DNA from: Flavobacteriales bacterium UBA1820
GTDB lineage: Bacteria; Bacteroidota; Bacteroidia; Flavobacteriales; UBA1820
Assembly (NCBI GenBank): GCA_002314265.1
Contig: DCEW01000096.1
Location: 2,709 to 28,042, forward strand
DNA length: 25,334 nucleotides
Direction of reading: 5' to 3'
Shown here: positions 1-6,571 of the stretch, piece by piece
Position numbering within the stretch: the stretch's first letter is position 1
How the letters are laid out: every line of letters begins with the position of its first letter
The notes under the pieces: generated by a model
Database searches by the model: none
Told to the model about the DNA's origin: nothing
Seen by the model: only the letters and a program-made list of their open reading frames with translations
Made by a program: the position numbers and the translations under genes

Positions 1-707
1 AGGCGCGCCAAAGGCGCGCCCCCCCGCCACAGTTCTCCCGGCACGAACACCGTCAAGGCGTGTTCCGTATGGTTTCCTATCCGGATCGCATCCTCGTCGG
101 TCAATTCCTCCGGATAGTCGGCCAGCAGCACCAGTTGCACATCCGTCAGGCGAAGGGTGGACAGATCCGGACAAGCGCTGCCGCGCGGGATATCCCCATA
201 GATATTTTCCAGACGGTTGCGCCGAAGCAATTCTCCAACCAAACTCCGCCCCCCGGCCGCCGTATAAGGTTCCCGGGAAAAAAAGAAAGCCGTGCGCAAC
301 GCATCGACCCCCCGCACCTGATCGGCCAACAGGGAAAACCCGTATTCGGTCTTGGTAACGATCTTCTCGGCTTCGGCCGCCCGCCCCAGAACGTTTCCGA
401 TCCGGCGGAGGTTGTCGTACGCCTGCTCCAGAGTATCGCCTCCTACCGGGATCACCTCAACCCCCTCCCGAGCCAGACTTTCGCTCCGTCGGGAGTCGTA
501 ATCCACCGGGACCAGCACCACATCGGGACGAAATTCCAGCACCTGCTCCACCGACGATTCAGCGTCTATCTTCGGCAACAAGGCATACAGCGGGTCGGTG
601 GGGCGTTTCTGCACCGCGCATCCGGCCAACATCCTCCCGGCCGAAAGGGCGAACACCGTATCGGTACCCTCGGCACAAAGACTCACTACGATCTTGTCGT
701 TACGCAT
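1..707 (-). CDS. TroA/BtuF-like substrate-binding protein, partial (3' end beyond window)
   Basis: Reading from an ATG at 707 there is an open frame of 235 codons with no stop before the window edge, so the C-terminus is missing. The translation has the look of a helical-backbone metal-receptor (TroA/FepB/BtuF) domain: an N-terminal VSLCAEGTDTVFALSAG, then SSVEQVLEFRPDVVLVPVD (about residues 51-69), then a long helix with LEQAYDNLRRIGNVLG. Family members bind cobalamin, haem or ferric siderophores for an ABC importer or TonB-linked uptake. The protein starts MRNDKIVVSL with no signal peptide or lipobox. A TAnnTTTG promoter match at 728-735 leaves room for only a very short leader, so a longer secreted form is unlikely. 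It is divergent from tRNA-Asp. The substrate cannot be read from the sequence. The family assignment is by motif impression, moderately sure. Confidence 0.68.
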   Translation of the reverse strand, partial: MRNDKIVVSLCAEGTDTVFALSAGRMLAGCAVQKRPTDPLYALLPKIDAESSVEQVLEFRPDVVLVPVDYDSRRSESLAREGVEVIPVGGDTLEQAYDNLRRIGNVLGRAAEAEKIVTKTEYGFSLLADQVRGVDALRTAFFFSREPYTAAGGRSLVGELLRRNRLENIYGDIPRGSACPDLSTLRLTDVQLVLLADYPEELTDEDAIRIGNHTEHALTVFVPGELWRGGAPLAR

Positions 708-727
708 ATCCGGTTGTTTTTATGCTC

Positions 728-735
728 CAAAGGTA
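728..735 (-). promoter_or_regulatory. Putative -7 promoter element of the binding-protein gene
   Basis: On the minus strand the sequence reads TACCTTTG, an exact match to the Bacteroidetes -7 consensus TAnnTTTG, 20 bases before the ATG at 707. At the expected -33 position (19-bp spacer) it has TTTT rather than TTTG. Confidence 0.5.
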
Positions 736-785
736 GGCATTCCGTCCCGGGAAGAAAAAAAATATCGCCCCTGGCTCGAAATTTG

Positions 786-816
786 TTTGGATGTTTCGTT
801 TTTGTGCGTATCTTTG
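786..816 (+). promoter_or_regulatory. Promoter of tRNA-Asp
   Basis: TTTG at 786-789, a 19-bp spacer and TATCTTTG at 809-816 match the Bacteroidetes housekeeping promoter (TTTG-N19-TAnnTTTG) exactly. The mature tRNA begins 17 bases after the last G, which fits a start site a few bases before the tRNA. Confidence 0.75.
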
Positions 817-833
817 CAACCGCTATCCAGAGA

Positions 834-907
834 GGTTCGGTAGTTCAGCTGGTTAGAATACATGCCTGTCACGCATGGGGTCGCGGGTTCGAGTCCCGTC
901 CGGACCG
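834..907 (+). tRNA. tRNA-Asp (anticodon GUC)
   Basis: The acceptor stem GGTTCGG (834-840) pairs with CCGGACC (900-906), with one G-U pair. The anticodon stem CATGC/GCATG encloses the loop CTGTCAC, placing anticodon GTC at 868-870 (Asp). The T arm contains GGGTTCGAGTCCC. Position 907 is the discriminator G and no CCA is encoded. It is expressed alone from its own promoter and ends in a terminator three bases downstream. Confidence 0.95.
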
Positions 908-909
908 CG

Positions 910-943
910 AAAAATCCTCCACAAATCCTTGTGGAGGATTTTT
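910..943 (+). terminator. Intrinsic terminator of tRNA-Asp
   Basis: A perfect 15-bp inverted repeat (AAAAATCCTCCACAA, 910-924; right arm 929-943) has a 4-base loop ATCC, and the right arm ends in a T run. It starts three bases after the tRNA discriminator base. Confidence 0.85.
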
Positions 944-1071
944 CATTTTCTCCCTTCCCCTCGACTTCTCGAAGGACGCTTCTTTTTTCTTACCGGCAAA
1001 GCCGCCGCAGCGTCCCCGACCGCAAAGCAAGACCCCTGACAAAATTTTTCGCACATCACCCGGACTTTCCA

Positions 1072-1079
1072 TACTTTTG
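1072..1079 (+). promoter_or_regulatory. Putative -7 promoter element of the TPR lipoprotein gene
   Basis: TACTTTTG matches TAnnTTTG and lies 15 bases before the ATG at 1095, giving a very short 5' leader. There is no clear TTTG at -33. The rest of 944-1094 holds nothing recognisable. Confidence 0.45.
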
Positions 1080-1094
1080 CACAAAGCACCCCGG

Positions 1095-1736
1095 ATGAAA
1101 ACCCTGCATATACTCCTTCCCCTTCTCGCCCTGGCCGCCTGCCAAGGATGCGGAAACCAAAACGGAATAGACCCCCGCTCTATCGAATACAACAACCGGG
1201 CGGAGGAGGCTTTGCAGCGTTTTCTCCACGAAGAGATGCCCGATACTACCGCCTGGGCGCAGGCGGAAACCTTTTCCGATTCTGTGCGCGTCCTCTTCCG
1301 GGACGTGGTGGACAGTTGCCAGACGCTGCTCGACTCGGCGGTAATGTATTCCCCGCAATCCCATCTCTACTACGCCCGGAAAGCAACCCTCTACCTGTAC
1401 TGCCTGGACTACGGGAACGCCCTTGTCTGGATGAAAAAAGCCCTCGAAAAAAAGGACCTCCCCTCGCTTCGGCTCAGCATCGGGATGCTGCTGCAAAAAA
1501 CAGGGGACGAACCCCAAGCCCGGACCTGGTACCATCAGGCGGCCGACCAGTACCGCGCGCTCGATACCTTGTCGCAAGCCGACAAGGTAAATTATGCACT
1601 GGCCCTGGCTTTGGCCGGAGAAAAAGAACAGGCCCGCAAGGCCATCGACAGCCTGATAAAGGACACCCCGGCGCGGGAACAACTCCTGCGGACGCTGGAA
1701 AATCCACAGGGGACCCTCGACGATTTCCTCCCCTGA
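1095..1736 (+). CDS. TPR-like lipoprotein of unknown function
   Basis: This is a 213-residue protein. The start at 1095 gives a lipoprotein signal: MKTLHILLPLLALAAC, with Cys16 of the LAAC lipobox as the predicted lipidation site. The mature part is helical. Residues about 90-180 show tetratricopeptide-like helix pairs: SHLYYARKATLYLYCLDYGN, then ALVWMKKALEKKDLPSL, then MLLQKTGDEPQARTWYHQAA. It should therefore be an envelope-anchored protein that may act as a protein-protein interaction scaffold. No catalytic motif is visible. It is monocistronic between tRNA-Asp and the serine hydrolase. An upstream in-frame extension exists but runs through the tRNA and terminator, so it is rejected. I do not recognise a named family beyond TPR. 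Confidence 0.8.
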   Translation: MKTLHILLPLLALAACQGCGNQNGIDPRSIEYNNRAEEALQRFLHEEMPDTTAWAQAETFSDSVRVLFRDVVDSCQTLLDSAVMYSPQSHLYYARKATLYLYCLDYGNALVWMKKALEKKDLPSLRLSIGMLLQKTGDEPQARTWYHQAADQYRALDTLSQADKVNYALALALAGEKEQARKAIDSLIKDTPAREQLLRTLENPQGTLDDFLP

Positions 1737-1738
1737 CG

Positions 1739-1789
1739 CTTTCCTTTCACTCCGCGATCCCGTCTTTCCTTTCATTCCTGCGACCCTGT
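1739..1789. repeat. Imperfect tandem duplication, about 25 bp x 2
   Basis: Two adjacent copies (1739-1763 and 1764-1789) both begin CTTTCCTTTCA and continue with TCC, GCGA, CC and GT blocks. They differ at a few bases plus one insertion. The repeat begins three bases after the stop of the lipoprotein gene. The rest of the 195-base gap to the next gene holds only the promoter element at 1888. Confidence 0.6.
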
Positions 1790-1887
1790 TTTTCAGCCGA
1801 GGCATCCAAAACCCCTAAAACCCACATCGGAAGGGCTCGCTCTGCACTTCTTTTTTCAAAGAAAAGCCGATCTTTCGATAAAATCCT

Positions 1888-1895
1888 TACTTTTG
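1888..1895 (+). promoter_or_regulatory. Putative -7 promoter element of the serine hydrolase gene
   Basis: TACTTTTG matches TAnnTTTG and lies 36 bases before the ATG at 1932. The -33 element is not obvious. An A/T-rich stretch precedes the ATG in place of a Shine-Dalgarno site. Confidence 0.5.
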
Positions 1896-1931
1896 CTTTC
1901 GTCTAACCAATACTAATCTTTTTCAAATTCC

Positions 1932-3143
1932 ATGAAAAGTAAATTTTTAGCAGTGGCACTGCTGTGCCTGGCTTTGGCCGTATCGCTCCCCTCCCAGGCA
2001 AAAGGCCTGAAAAAAGCCTCTCCGGAATCCGCCGGTATGGACTCCGAACGATTGGAAAAAGTGGATCAACTCATCTACGATGCCATCGACCAGGGCGAAA
2101 TGCCGGGAGCCGTATTGGCCGTGGTAAGGGGCAACAAACTGGTCTATCTCAAAGCCTACGGCAACAAAAGCGTCTATCCCGACACCGTAGCCATGACCAC
2201 CAACACGGTCTTCGACTTGGCCTCGTGCAGCAAGGTCGTGGGGACCACCATGTCGATGATGCACCTGCTCGAATCGGGCGGGTACCGCCTGTCCGACCCC
2301 GTGAGCCAGTACATCCCCGGCTTCCAACCGTACGTCGATCCGGAAACGGGCGAGGAAACTCCGATCCGCATCATCGACCTGCTCACGCACACTTCGGGGC
2401 TTCCCGCCTACGCTTCGGTGGACAAAGTGATCGAAACCTACGGGAAAGCCGACCCCGATTCGCTGATGGCCTACATCTGTACGATGCCGCGCGGTTTCAA
2501 GCCCACGACCGACTACCGGTACAGTTGCCTGAACTTCATCACCCTGCAAAACATCCTGCAAAACATCACCGGCGAGCGTCTGTGCGACTACGCGCAACGT
2601 CATGTCTTTGACGTTCTGGGCATGGAACACACCACCTACTGCCCGAAAGCATTCGGGAAGACGGAAATCATGAAACTGGTTGCTCCCACTACCGTATCGG
2701 CCGACGGGACTGTCCTGCTGGGCGAGACCCACGACCCGCTGGCACGCCTGCTCAACTTCGGCAACTCGGGCAATGCTGGCGTATTCTCCAGTGCGGAAGA
2801 CCTGGCCATTCTCTGTGCCGCCCTGCTCAACGGTGGCGAGATCAACGGCCGCCGCGTATTGGGCAAACTGACCGTCGAGGCCATGCTCCGCGAACCGGAA
2901 ACCACCAAAGGCATCGGACACGCCCTCGGCTGGGTGTCCTACAGCCAGAACAGCATGAACCTGCTCGACCCGGAACTCACCGTGGGACATACCGGCTACA
3001 CTGGTACGCAGATCATCCTCGATCCGGTGAACGACGTGGCCATCATCCTGCTCGCCCATCGCGTACACCCGGTCGATAAAGGCAACCTGGCTCCCCTGCG
3101 CGGGAAAGTAGCCAACGTGGTAGCCGGATCGATCGTAAAATAA
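1932..3143 (+). CDS. Secreted serine hydrolase, beta-lactamase class C / DD-peptidase-like family
   Basis: This is a 403-residue protein with a signal peptide (residues 1-23: basic MKSK, hydrophobic core, cleavage near SQA). The serine-acylase motifs are visible: SxxK as S98-C-S-K101, the tyrosine motif as Y197-S-C-L-N201, and the KTG-equivalent as H353-T-G355 in VGHTGYTGT. LLTHTSGL (150-157) and a glycine-rich GNAGVFSSAEDLA loop (280-292) are typical of the class C beta-lactamase/esterase/D-aminopeptidase superfamily. Family members are usually cell-wall peptidases or esterases rather than resistance enzymes. The substrate here is unknown. It acts outside the inner membrane. It is monocistronic and ends in a terminator shared with the convergent YtxH cluster. 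Confidence 0.88.
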   Translation: MKSKFLAVALLCLALAVSLPSQAKGLKKASPESAGMDSERLEKVDQLIYDAIDQGEMPGAVLAVVRGNKLVYLKAYGNKSVYPDTVAMTTNTVFDLASCSKVVGTTMSMMHLLESGGYRLSDPVSQYIPGFQPYVDPETGEETPIRIIDLLTHTSGLPAYASVDKVIETYGKADPDSLMAYICTMPRGFKPTTDYRYSCLNFITLQNILQNITGERLCDYAQRHVFDVLGMEHTTYCPKAFGKTEIMKLVAPTTVSADGTVLLGETHDPLARLLNFGNSGNAGVFSSAEDLAILCAALLNGGEINGRRVLGKLTVEAMLREPETTKGIGHALGWVSYSQNSMNLLDPELTVGHTGYTGTQIILDPVNDVAIILLAHRVHPVDKGNLAPLRGKVANVVAGSIVK

Positions 3144-3200
3144 CCGGTCGCCCTACGGGCGCGGCCTTGACAGAAGACATCCCTTCCCCCTCCCCGCAAA

Positions 3201-3235
3201 AAAATCCCGCCGAACATTCGCTTCGGCGGGATTTT
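3201..3235. terminator. Bidirectional intrinsic terminator between convergent units
   Basis: AAAATCCCGCCGAA (3201-3214) pairs perfectly over 14 bp with the arm at 3222-3235, with a 7-base loop. A tracts on the left and T tracts on the right let it work in both directions. It lies between the serine hydrolase gene (+) and the 98-residue ORF (-). Confidence 0.85.
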
Positions 3236-3244
3236 CGTGTTTTT

Positions 3245-3541
3245 TCATTCGTCCGTTGTTCTCTCTTCCTGCGGAGGTTCCTCTTGCCGGGGCGAGCGAA
3301 GACGTCCGATCCACTGGCTCACCATCCGGTAACCCGACACCGCCGCCTCGATCACTCCGCAAAACGAAGCCACCTTAGCCGAGGCCGCTTCGACCAGATA
3401 GTCGAAGTCGAACAACCGGGCCGCCTGGCGGTAATCCTCCTTCAAACGCCCCTCCACACGCTCCAACTGCGTATCCACACGGACCCGCGCCGCCTTCACG
3501 TCGGACAGGGTTTTCAACTGTCGGTAGTCAATCCTCTCCAT
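3245..3541 (-). CDS. Small uncharacterised protein, last gene of the YtxH/holin-like cluster
   Basis: This is a 98-residue, mostly helical and charged protein (MERIDYRQLKTLSDVKAARV at the N-terminus; acidic, Pro/Glu-rich tail PRQEEPPQEERTTDE). There is no clear transmembrane segment, though residues about 50-72 (AAASAKVASFCGVIEAAV) are moderately hydrophobic and could lie on a membrane. The start overlaps the 3' end of the preceding gene by 14 bases, which suggests translational coupling and a shared job with the two membrane-associated partners. No family is recognised. Cluster position is the main support that it is real. Confidence 0.68.
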   Translation of the reverse strand: MERIDYRQLKTLSDVKAARVRVDTQLERVEGRLKEDYRQAARLFDFDYLVEAASAKVASFCGVIEAAVSGYRMVSQWIGRLRSPRQEEPPQEERTTDE

Positions 3542-3944
3542 CGCGCTTTCCCTCCGTCGAATATTTCACCTTCGTCGCGTCGTGTACCATCCGCCCCAGC
3601 ATCCGTACCGCCCGGTCCACGATGAGCCGATCCCGGCGCAGATACACCGCCCAAGCTGCCAGCAGGAACACCCCGCCGATGATCAGCAGCGCATAGAGCA
3701 GCGAACCGATCCACAAAGCCAAAGCCCAGGTAAGGGCCATCGCCAAAAATACCGTAGCGATCCCCGCCAGGACGATGAGCACCGCAACGGCAAAAAGCGT
3801 GTTGAACAACCGGGCCAGGTTGTCGATCAGCGCCAGACGCGCGCTGTCGGCACGGCACCAGGCGTAGTCTTTCAGGTCTGCCAGCGTCCGTTCGCTCCAA
3901 GTGGAGTCCGTGCGGGCGTCTTCGGAAGTTCTATACCCGTCCAT
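3528..3944 (-). CDS. Two-TM membrane protein, putative holin-superfamily (DUF1469-like)
   Basis: This is a 138-residue protein. It has a charged N-terminus and an amphipathic helix LADLKDYAWCRADSARLAL. Two strong transmembrane helices follow (about 44-71 and 76-103), separated by a short turn, then a basic cytoplasmic tail YLRRDRLIVDRAVRMLG. This layout resembles the phage-holin-like family PF07332 often encoded beside YtxH proteins in Bacteroidetes. Despite the family name, nothing suggests a prophage. It starts three bases after the YtxH stop and overlaps the next gene. The role is probably envelope-related (inference); the family call rests on topology and context. Confidence 0.75.
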   Translation of the reverse strand: MDGYRTSEDARTDSTWSERTLADLKDYAWCRADSARLALIDNLARLFNTLFAVAVLIVLAGIATVFLAMALTWALALWIGSLLYALLIIGGVFLLAAWAVYLRRDRLIVDRAVRMLGRMVHDATKVKYSTEGKRDGED

Positions 3945-3947
3945 CGG

Positions 3948-4169
3948 TTATTCCTTGGCGGATTTGGCGGCCTTCCGACTGACCTGATGCGCCGTTTCCT
4001 CCAGGCATTCCCCCACGCGTTCGAGGGCTTTTTCCTTTTCCTGACGGATCGTGCGGGCAATCTTCTTGCGCGTGTTTACCCCCGAATCGGGAGCGACCAG
4101 CAAGGCCACCGCTGCGCCTACTGCCGCGCCGGCCAAAAATGCGAACAAACTCTGTGCTTTCATCATCAT
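3948..4169 (-). CDS. YtxH-like small membrane protein
   Basis: This is a 73-residue protein with one N-terminal hydrophobic segment (AFLAGAAVGAAVALLVAPDSG, about 9-29) rich in Gly/Ala, followed by NTRKKI and a long charged helix. The GxxxGAAxxLLxAPxSGxxTRKKI pattern is the signature of the YtxH/GvpP-like family (PF12732). Members are membrane-anchored and stress-linked in several bacteria; the molecular function is not established. Three consecutive ATGs (4161-4169) make the exact start ambiguous by up to two codons. It is the first gene of the three-gene minus-strand cluster. Confidence 0.82.
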   Translation of the reverse strand: MMMKAQSLFAFLAGAAVGAAVALLVAPDSGVNTRKKIARTIRQEKEKALERVGECLEETAHQVSRKAAKSAKE

Positions 4170-4214
4170 TAGGTTTTAGGTGGGACATTTCCCGGACACA
4201 CCCGGGGTTCTTTA

Positions 4215-4222
4215 CAAATGTA
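4215..4222 (-). promoter_or_regulatory. Putative -7 promoter element of the YtxH cluster
   Basis: On the minus strand it reads TACATTTG (TAnnTTTG), 45 bases upstream of the first ATG and inside the 111-base gap after trpA. No convincing -33 element. The gap lacks a strong terminator for the trp operon: only a 4-bp ATCC/GGAT hairpin is visible, plus a 7-C/6-T homopolymer run at 4267-4279. Confidence 0.45.
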
Positions 4223-4280
4223 GGAAATCCTTTTTTAGGATGGACCTCCCCGGAACAAAATATTTGCCCCCCCTTTTTTC

Positions 4281-5057
4281 TCACTCCCTGCCTATCGTGC
4301 GCAAAAGATCGTGTACCGCCGCCTCGGGAGTCGGGTTTCGCTCCAGAGCCTGGATAAACAGGCTGCCGATGATCGCCCCGCTGCTGTAACGGCACGCCGC
4401 CCGAAAAGTCTGCGGGTTGGAAATCCCGAAACCGATCAAACGATGGTTGTCCAACCCCATCGCATCGATCCGGCGGAAATAGTCGAGCTGCTCCGGCGAG
4501 AAATCCTCGCGCGTACCCGTAGTGGCTGCCGCAGAGACCATGTAGATAAACCCTCCGCAGTGCTGGTCGATCTGCCGGATCCGCTCGGGAGAAGTCTCCG
4601 GGGTGATGAGCATGATCATGGGCAATCCGTACCGATCGCACAAAGGCTTGTAATGCTCCATGTACTCTCCGAAGGGAAGGTCGGGGACGATCAGCGCATC
4701 GATCCCCACCTGCTTGCAGCGTTGGAACAAGCGCTCGATCCCGTACTGCATCATCGGGTTCAGATAGCCCATCAGCACCAGCGGAATCTCGCACTGGCTG
4801 CGCGCCTGCTCCACCTGATCGAGTAACAAGCCGAGGGTCATCCCGTTGCGCAGAGCCACCGTGCTGCTGCCCTGGATCGTCTTTCCGTCGGCCATCGGAT
4901 CGGAAAACGGTACGCCCACTTCGATCATGTCCACGCCGGAGTCGGCCAGCGCACGAATGATCTCCACCGTATCGTCCCGATGAGGGAAACCCGCGGTAAA
5001 ATACACCGAAAGGATGTCCTTTCCCTTGTTTTCAAATAGTTTTTCCAGTCTGTTCAT
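4281..5057 (-). CDS. trpA: Tryptophan synthase alpha chain
   Basis: This is a 258-residue TIM-barrel enzyme that cleaves indole-3-glycerol phosphate to indole and glyceraldehyde 3-phosphate. It works in the cytoplasm in an alpha2-beta2 complex with TrpB, which channels the indole. MIEVGVPFSDPMADG carries the catalytic pair E46 and D57 (equivalents of Glu49 and Asp60 of the enterobacterial enzyme). GFGISNP and GAIIGS form the phosphate-binding loops near the C-terminus. It is the last gene of the trp operon, the far end from trpB, an order common in Bacteroidetes. Its ATG lies 26 bases inside the 3' end of trpF, so the two are probably translationally coupled. Length is normal for the family. 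Confidence 0.97.
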   Translation of the reverse strand: MNRLEKLFENKGKDILSVYFTAGFPHRDDTVEIIRALADSGVDMIEVGVPFSDPMADGKTIQGSSTVALRNGMTLGLLLDQVEQARSQCEIPLVLMGYLNPMMQYGIERLFQRCKQVGIDALIVPDLPFGEYMEHYKPLCDRYGLPMIMLITPETSPERIRQIDQHCGGFIYMVSAAATTGTREDFSPEQLDYFRRIDAMGLDNHRLIGFGISNPQTFRAACRYSSGAIIGSLFIQALERNPTPEAAVHDLLRTIGRE

Positions 5058-5775
5058 CGTCTTGGTATTTTTTATCGTTCTTTCTTGTTTTTCCTGTCCT
5101 GTCTATTCTGTCTTTCATTTCTTCCTCCCGGGAGGTCTGCCGACCTCCCGCCTTTCCCCGCACCACCGCCATGAACTCGCGCAGCGCCGCCACGTCCTTT
5201 ACCCCCGGAGCCGTCTCGAAACGACTGTTCAGGTCTATCCCCAGGCACGCTGGATGTTCCACCACCCGAGCCAGGCGGGAAGCGTCCCCCGGCCCGAGCC
5301 CTCCGGCGAGCAGAAAGGGCAACGTCCCCCGGTATTCCGCGAGGATCTCCCAATCGAAGCGCTGCCCCGTCCCGCCCCGCAAAGGGCTTTTCGTATCGAA
5401 CAACAAAGCATCGCACACCTCCCGGTAGGCCGCCGCAGCCGACAAATCCTCCCGCGTTTCCACCCCGCAAGCCTTGATCACCCGCAGGCCCGCCTCGCGC
5501 AACGCAGCGCATACCGCGGGGGATTCCTCCCCGTGGAGCTGCACCGTGTCCAGAGCATACCGCCGAGCGGTCTCGAACACCTCCTCGCACGGCGCATCGA
5601 CGAACACTCCGACGCGGCACGTCCCCGGCGGCAGATTCCGTACCACCTGCGGGTCCAACCCGCCGGCATAGCGGGGAGAGGCCGGAGAAAAGATAAACCC
5701 CAGTGCCTGCGGGGCCAGCGCCGCCACCTCCCGGATGTTTTCCGGGTCCTTCAATCCGCAGACTTTAATCCACAT
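5032..5775 (-). CDS. trpF: Phosphoribosylanthranilate isomerase with an odd C-terminal tail
   Basis: TrpF performs the Amadori rearrangement of phosphoribosylanthranilate to CdRP. I chose the ATG at 5775 because MWIKVCGLKDPENI is the family start; an in-frame ATG at 5832 would lie deep within trpC. Catalytic residues are C6 (KVCGL) and D127 (LLFDTK), and LAGGLGP and GIDLNSRFE form the phosphate site. The start overlaps the end of trpC by 11 bases. The core ends near residue 207 (FMAVVRG). The frame then runs about 40 more residues through a low-complexity charged tail (for example RTGKTRKNDKKYQDDEQ) until it overlaps trpA by 26 bases. Residues about 210-216 are encoded by a 9-bp hairpin at 5129-5150. 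The tail looks like former spacer (inference). Confidence 0.95.
   Translation of the reverse strand: MWIKVCGLKDPENIREVAALAPQALGFIFSPASPRYAGGLDPQVVRNLPPGTCRVGVFVDAPCEEVFETARRYALDTVQLHGEESPAVCAALREAGLRVIKACGVETREDLSAAAAYREVCDALLFDTKSPLRGGTGQRFDWEILAEYRGTLPFLLAGGLGPGDASRLARVVEHPACLGIDLNSRFETAPGVKDVAALREFMAVVRGKAGGRQTSREEEMKDRIDRTGKTRKNDKKYQDDEQTGKTI
5129..5150 (-). other. Strong hairpin inside the 3' end of trpF
   Basis: CGGGAGGTC and GACCTCCCG form a perfect 9-bp GC-rich stem with a 4-base loop. No U run follows on the minus strand, so it is not a normal terminator. It sits about 70 bases before the trpA start. Confidence 0.6.
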
Positions 5776-6550
5776 GGCGCAAAAAATCCCGCAAGGCTTC
5801 TCCCGGGCGGTCTTCCCGCATGAAACGTTCACCGATCAAGAATCCGGCGTATCCGGCCTTTTTCAATTCGGACACCGCCTGCGGGGAGTCGATCCCGCTC
5901 TCCGACACACGCACCTTGTCCGCAGGCAATTCCCCGGCGAGTTGCAGGGACGCGCGGATGTCGGTACGGAAGGTGCGCAGGTCGCGGTTGTTCACCCCCA
6001 CCATGTCCACCTCGGGGCACAGGTGGGTCAGTTCCTGCGGGCCATGTACTTCCAAGAGTACCTCCAAGCCCAACTCATGCGCCTGACAAGCCAACTCCCG
6101 GCATTGCTGCGGGGAGAGGACCGCCGCGATGAGCAGCACCGCATCGGCTCCCCACGAAGCAGCCTGGTGCAGCTGGTATCCATCGACCGTAAAGTCCTTG
6201 CGCAACAGCGGCAGGTCCGTTGCCTTGCGCGCCGCCGCCAGATCGCCCGCCCCGCCGGAAAAGAACATCCGGTCGGTGAGCACCGAGCAAGCCGCTGCGC
6301 CGGCCGCCGCATACTCGGCCACCGTACGGGCCGCATCGGCTCCCTGACGGATGAACCCCTTGGAGGGCGAACGCCGCTTGAACTCGGCAATGATCCCCAC
6401 CGGACGGCTCCCCGCCAAAGAGCGCGCCATCGAAACACGCTCGCGGGCATAGTACAGGCTCTCCCGCAGCCGCTCTACCGGCACTGTCTTTTTCTCTACG
6501 GCTACCTCGCGCCGTTTTTCCTCCACGATCCGCTTGAGTATATCTTCCAT
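5765..6550 (-). CDS. trpC: Indole-3-glycerol phosphate synthase
   Basis: This is a 261-residue TIM barrel that cyclises and decarboxylates CdRP to indole-3-glycerol phosphate. Family residues seen: E56 and K58 in IIAEFKRRSPSKG, catalytic Lys K118 in LLRKDF, E167 in VLLEVHG, N187-N188-R189 in VGVNNRDL, and S218 in VSESGI. The N-terminal helix (MEDILKRIVEEKRREV) that covers the active site is intact. It is a separate enzyme, not fused to TrpF as in enteric bacteria. It starts 21 bases after trpD and its stop overlaps the trpF start by 11 bases. Confidence 0.97.
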   Translation of the reverse strand: MEDILKRIVEEKRREVAVEKKTVPVERLRESLYYARERVSMARSLAGSRPVGIIAEFKRRSPSKGFIRQGADAARTVAEYAAAGAAACSVLTDRMFFSGGAGDLAAARKATDLPLLRKDFTVDGYQLHQAASWGADAVLLIAAVLSPQQCRELACQAHELGLEVLLEVHGPQELTHLCPEVDMVGVNNRDLRTFRTDIRASLQLAGELPADKVRVSESGIDSPQAVSELKKAGYAGFLIGERFMREDRPGEALRDFLRHVD

Positions 6551-6571
6551 CTCTTTCTGCGTTTTTTTCGT

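Noticed and set aside
60..1094. A 558-codon plus-strand frame that reads through the tRNA-Asp gene and its terminator into the lipoprotein
   Set aside because: It crosses a tRNA and an intrinsic terminator and is antisense to the binding-protein gene. Only the part from 1095 has a signal peptide and a protein-like composition.
1932..3143. Antibiotic-resistance beta-lactamase
   Set aside because: The SxxK and HTG motifs place it in the broad class C/esterase superfamily, but the tyrosine motif YSCLN is not the YxN of true AmpC enzymes. A wall peptidase or esterase role is more likely.
3528..3944. Prophage remnant, suggested by the holin-like protein
   Set aside because: No lysin, structural, integrase or attachment-site signal is nearby. 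Holin-family names are common for two-TM membrane proteins beside YtxH in Bacteroidetes.
4223..4280. Terminator for the trp operon after trpA
   Set aside because: Only a 4-bp ATCC/GGAT hairpin and homopolymer runs were found; too weak to list.
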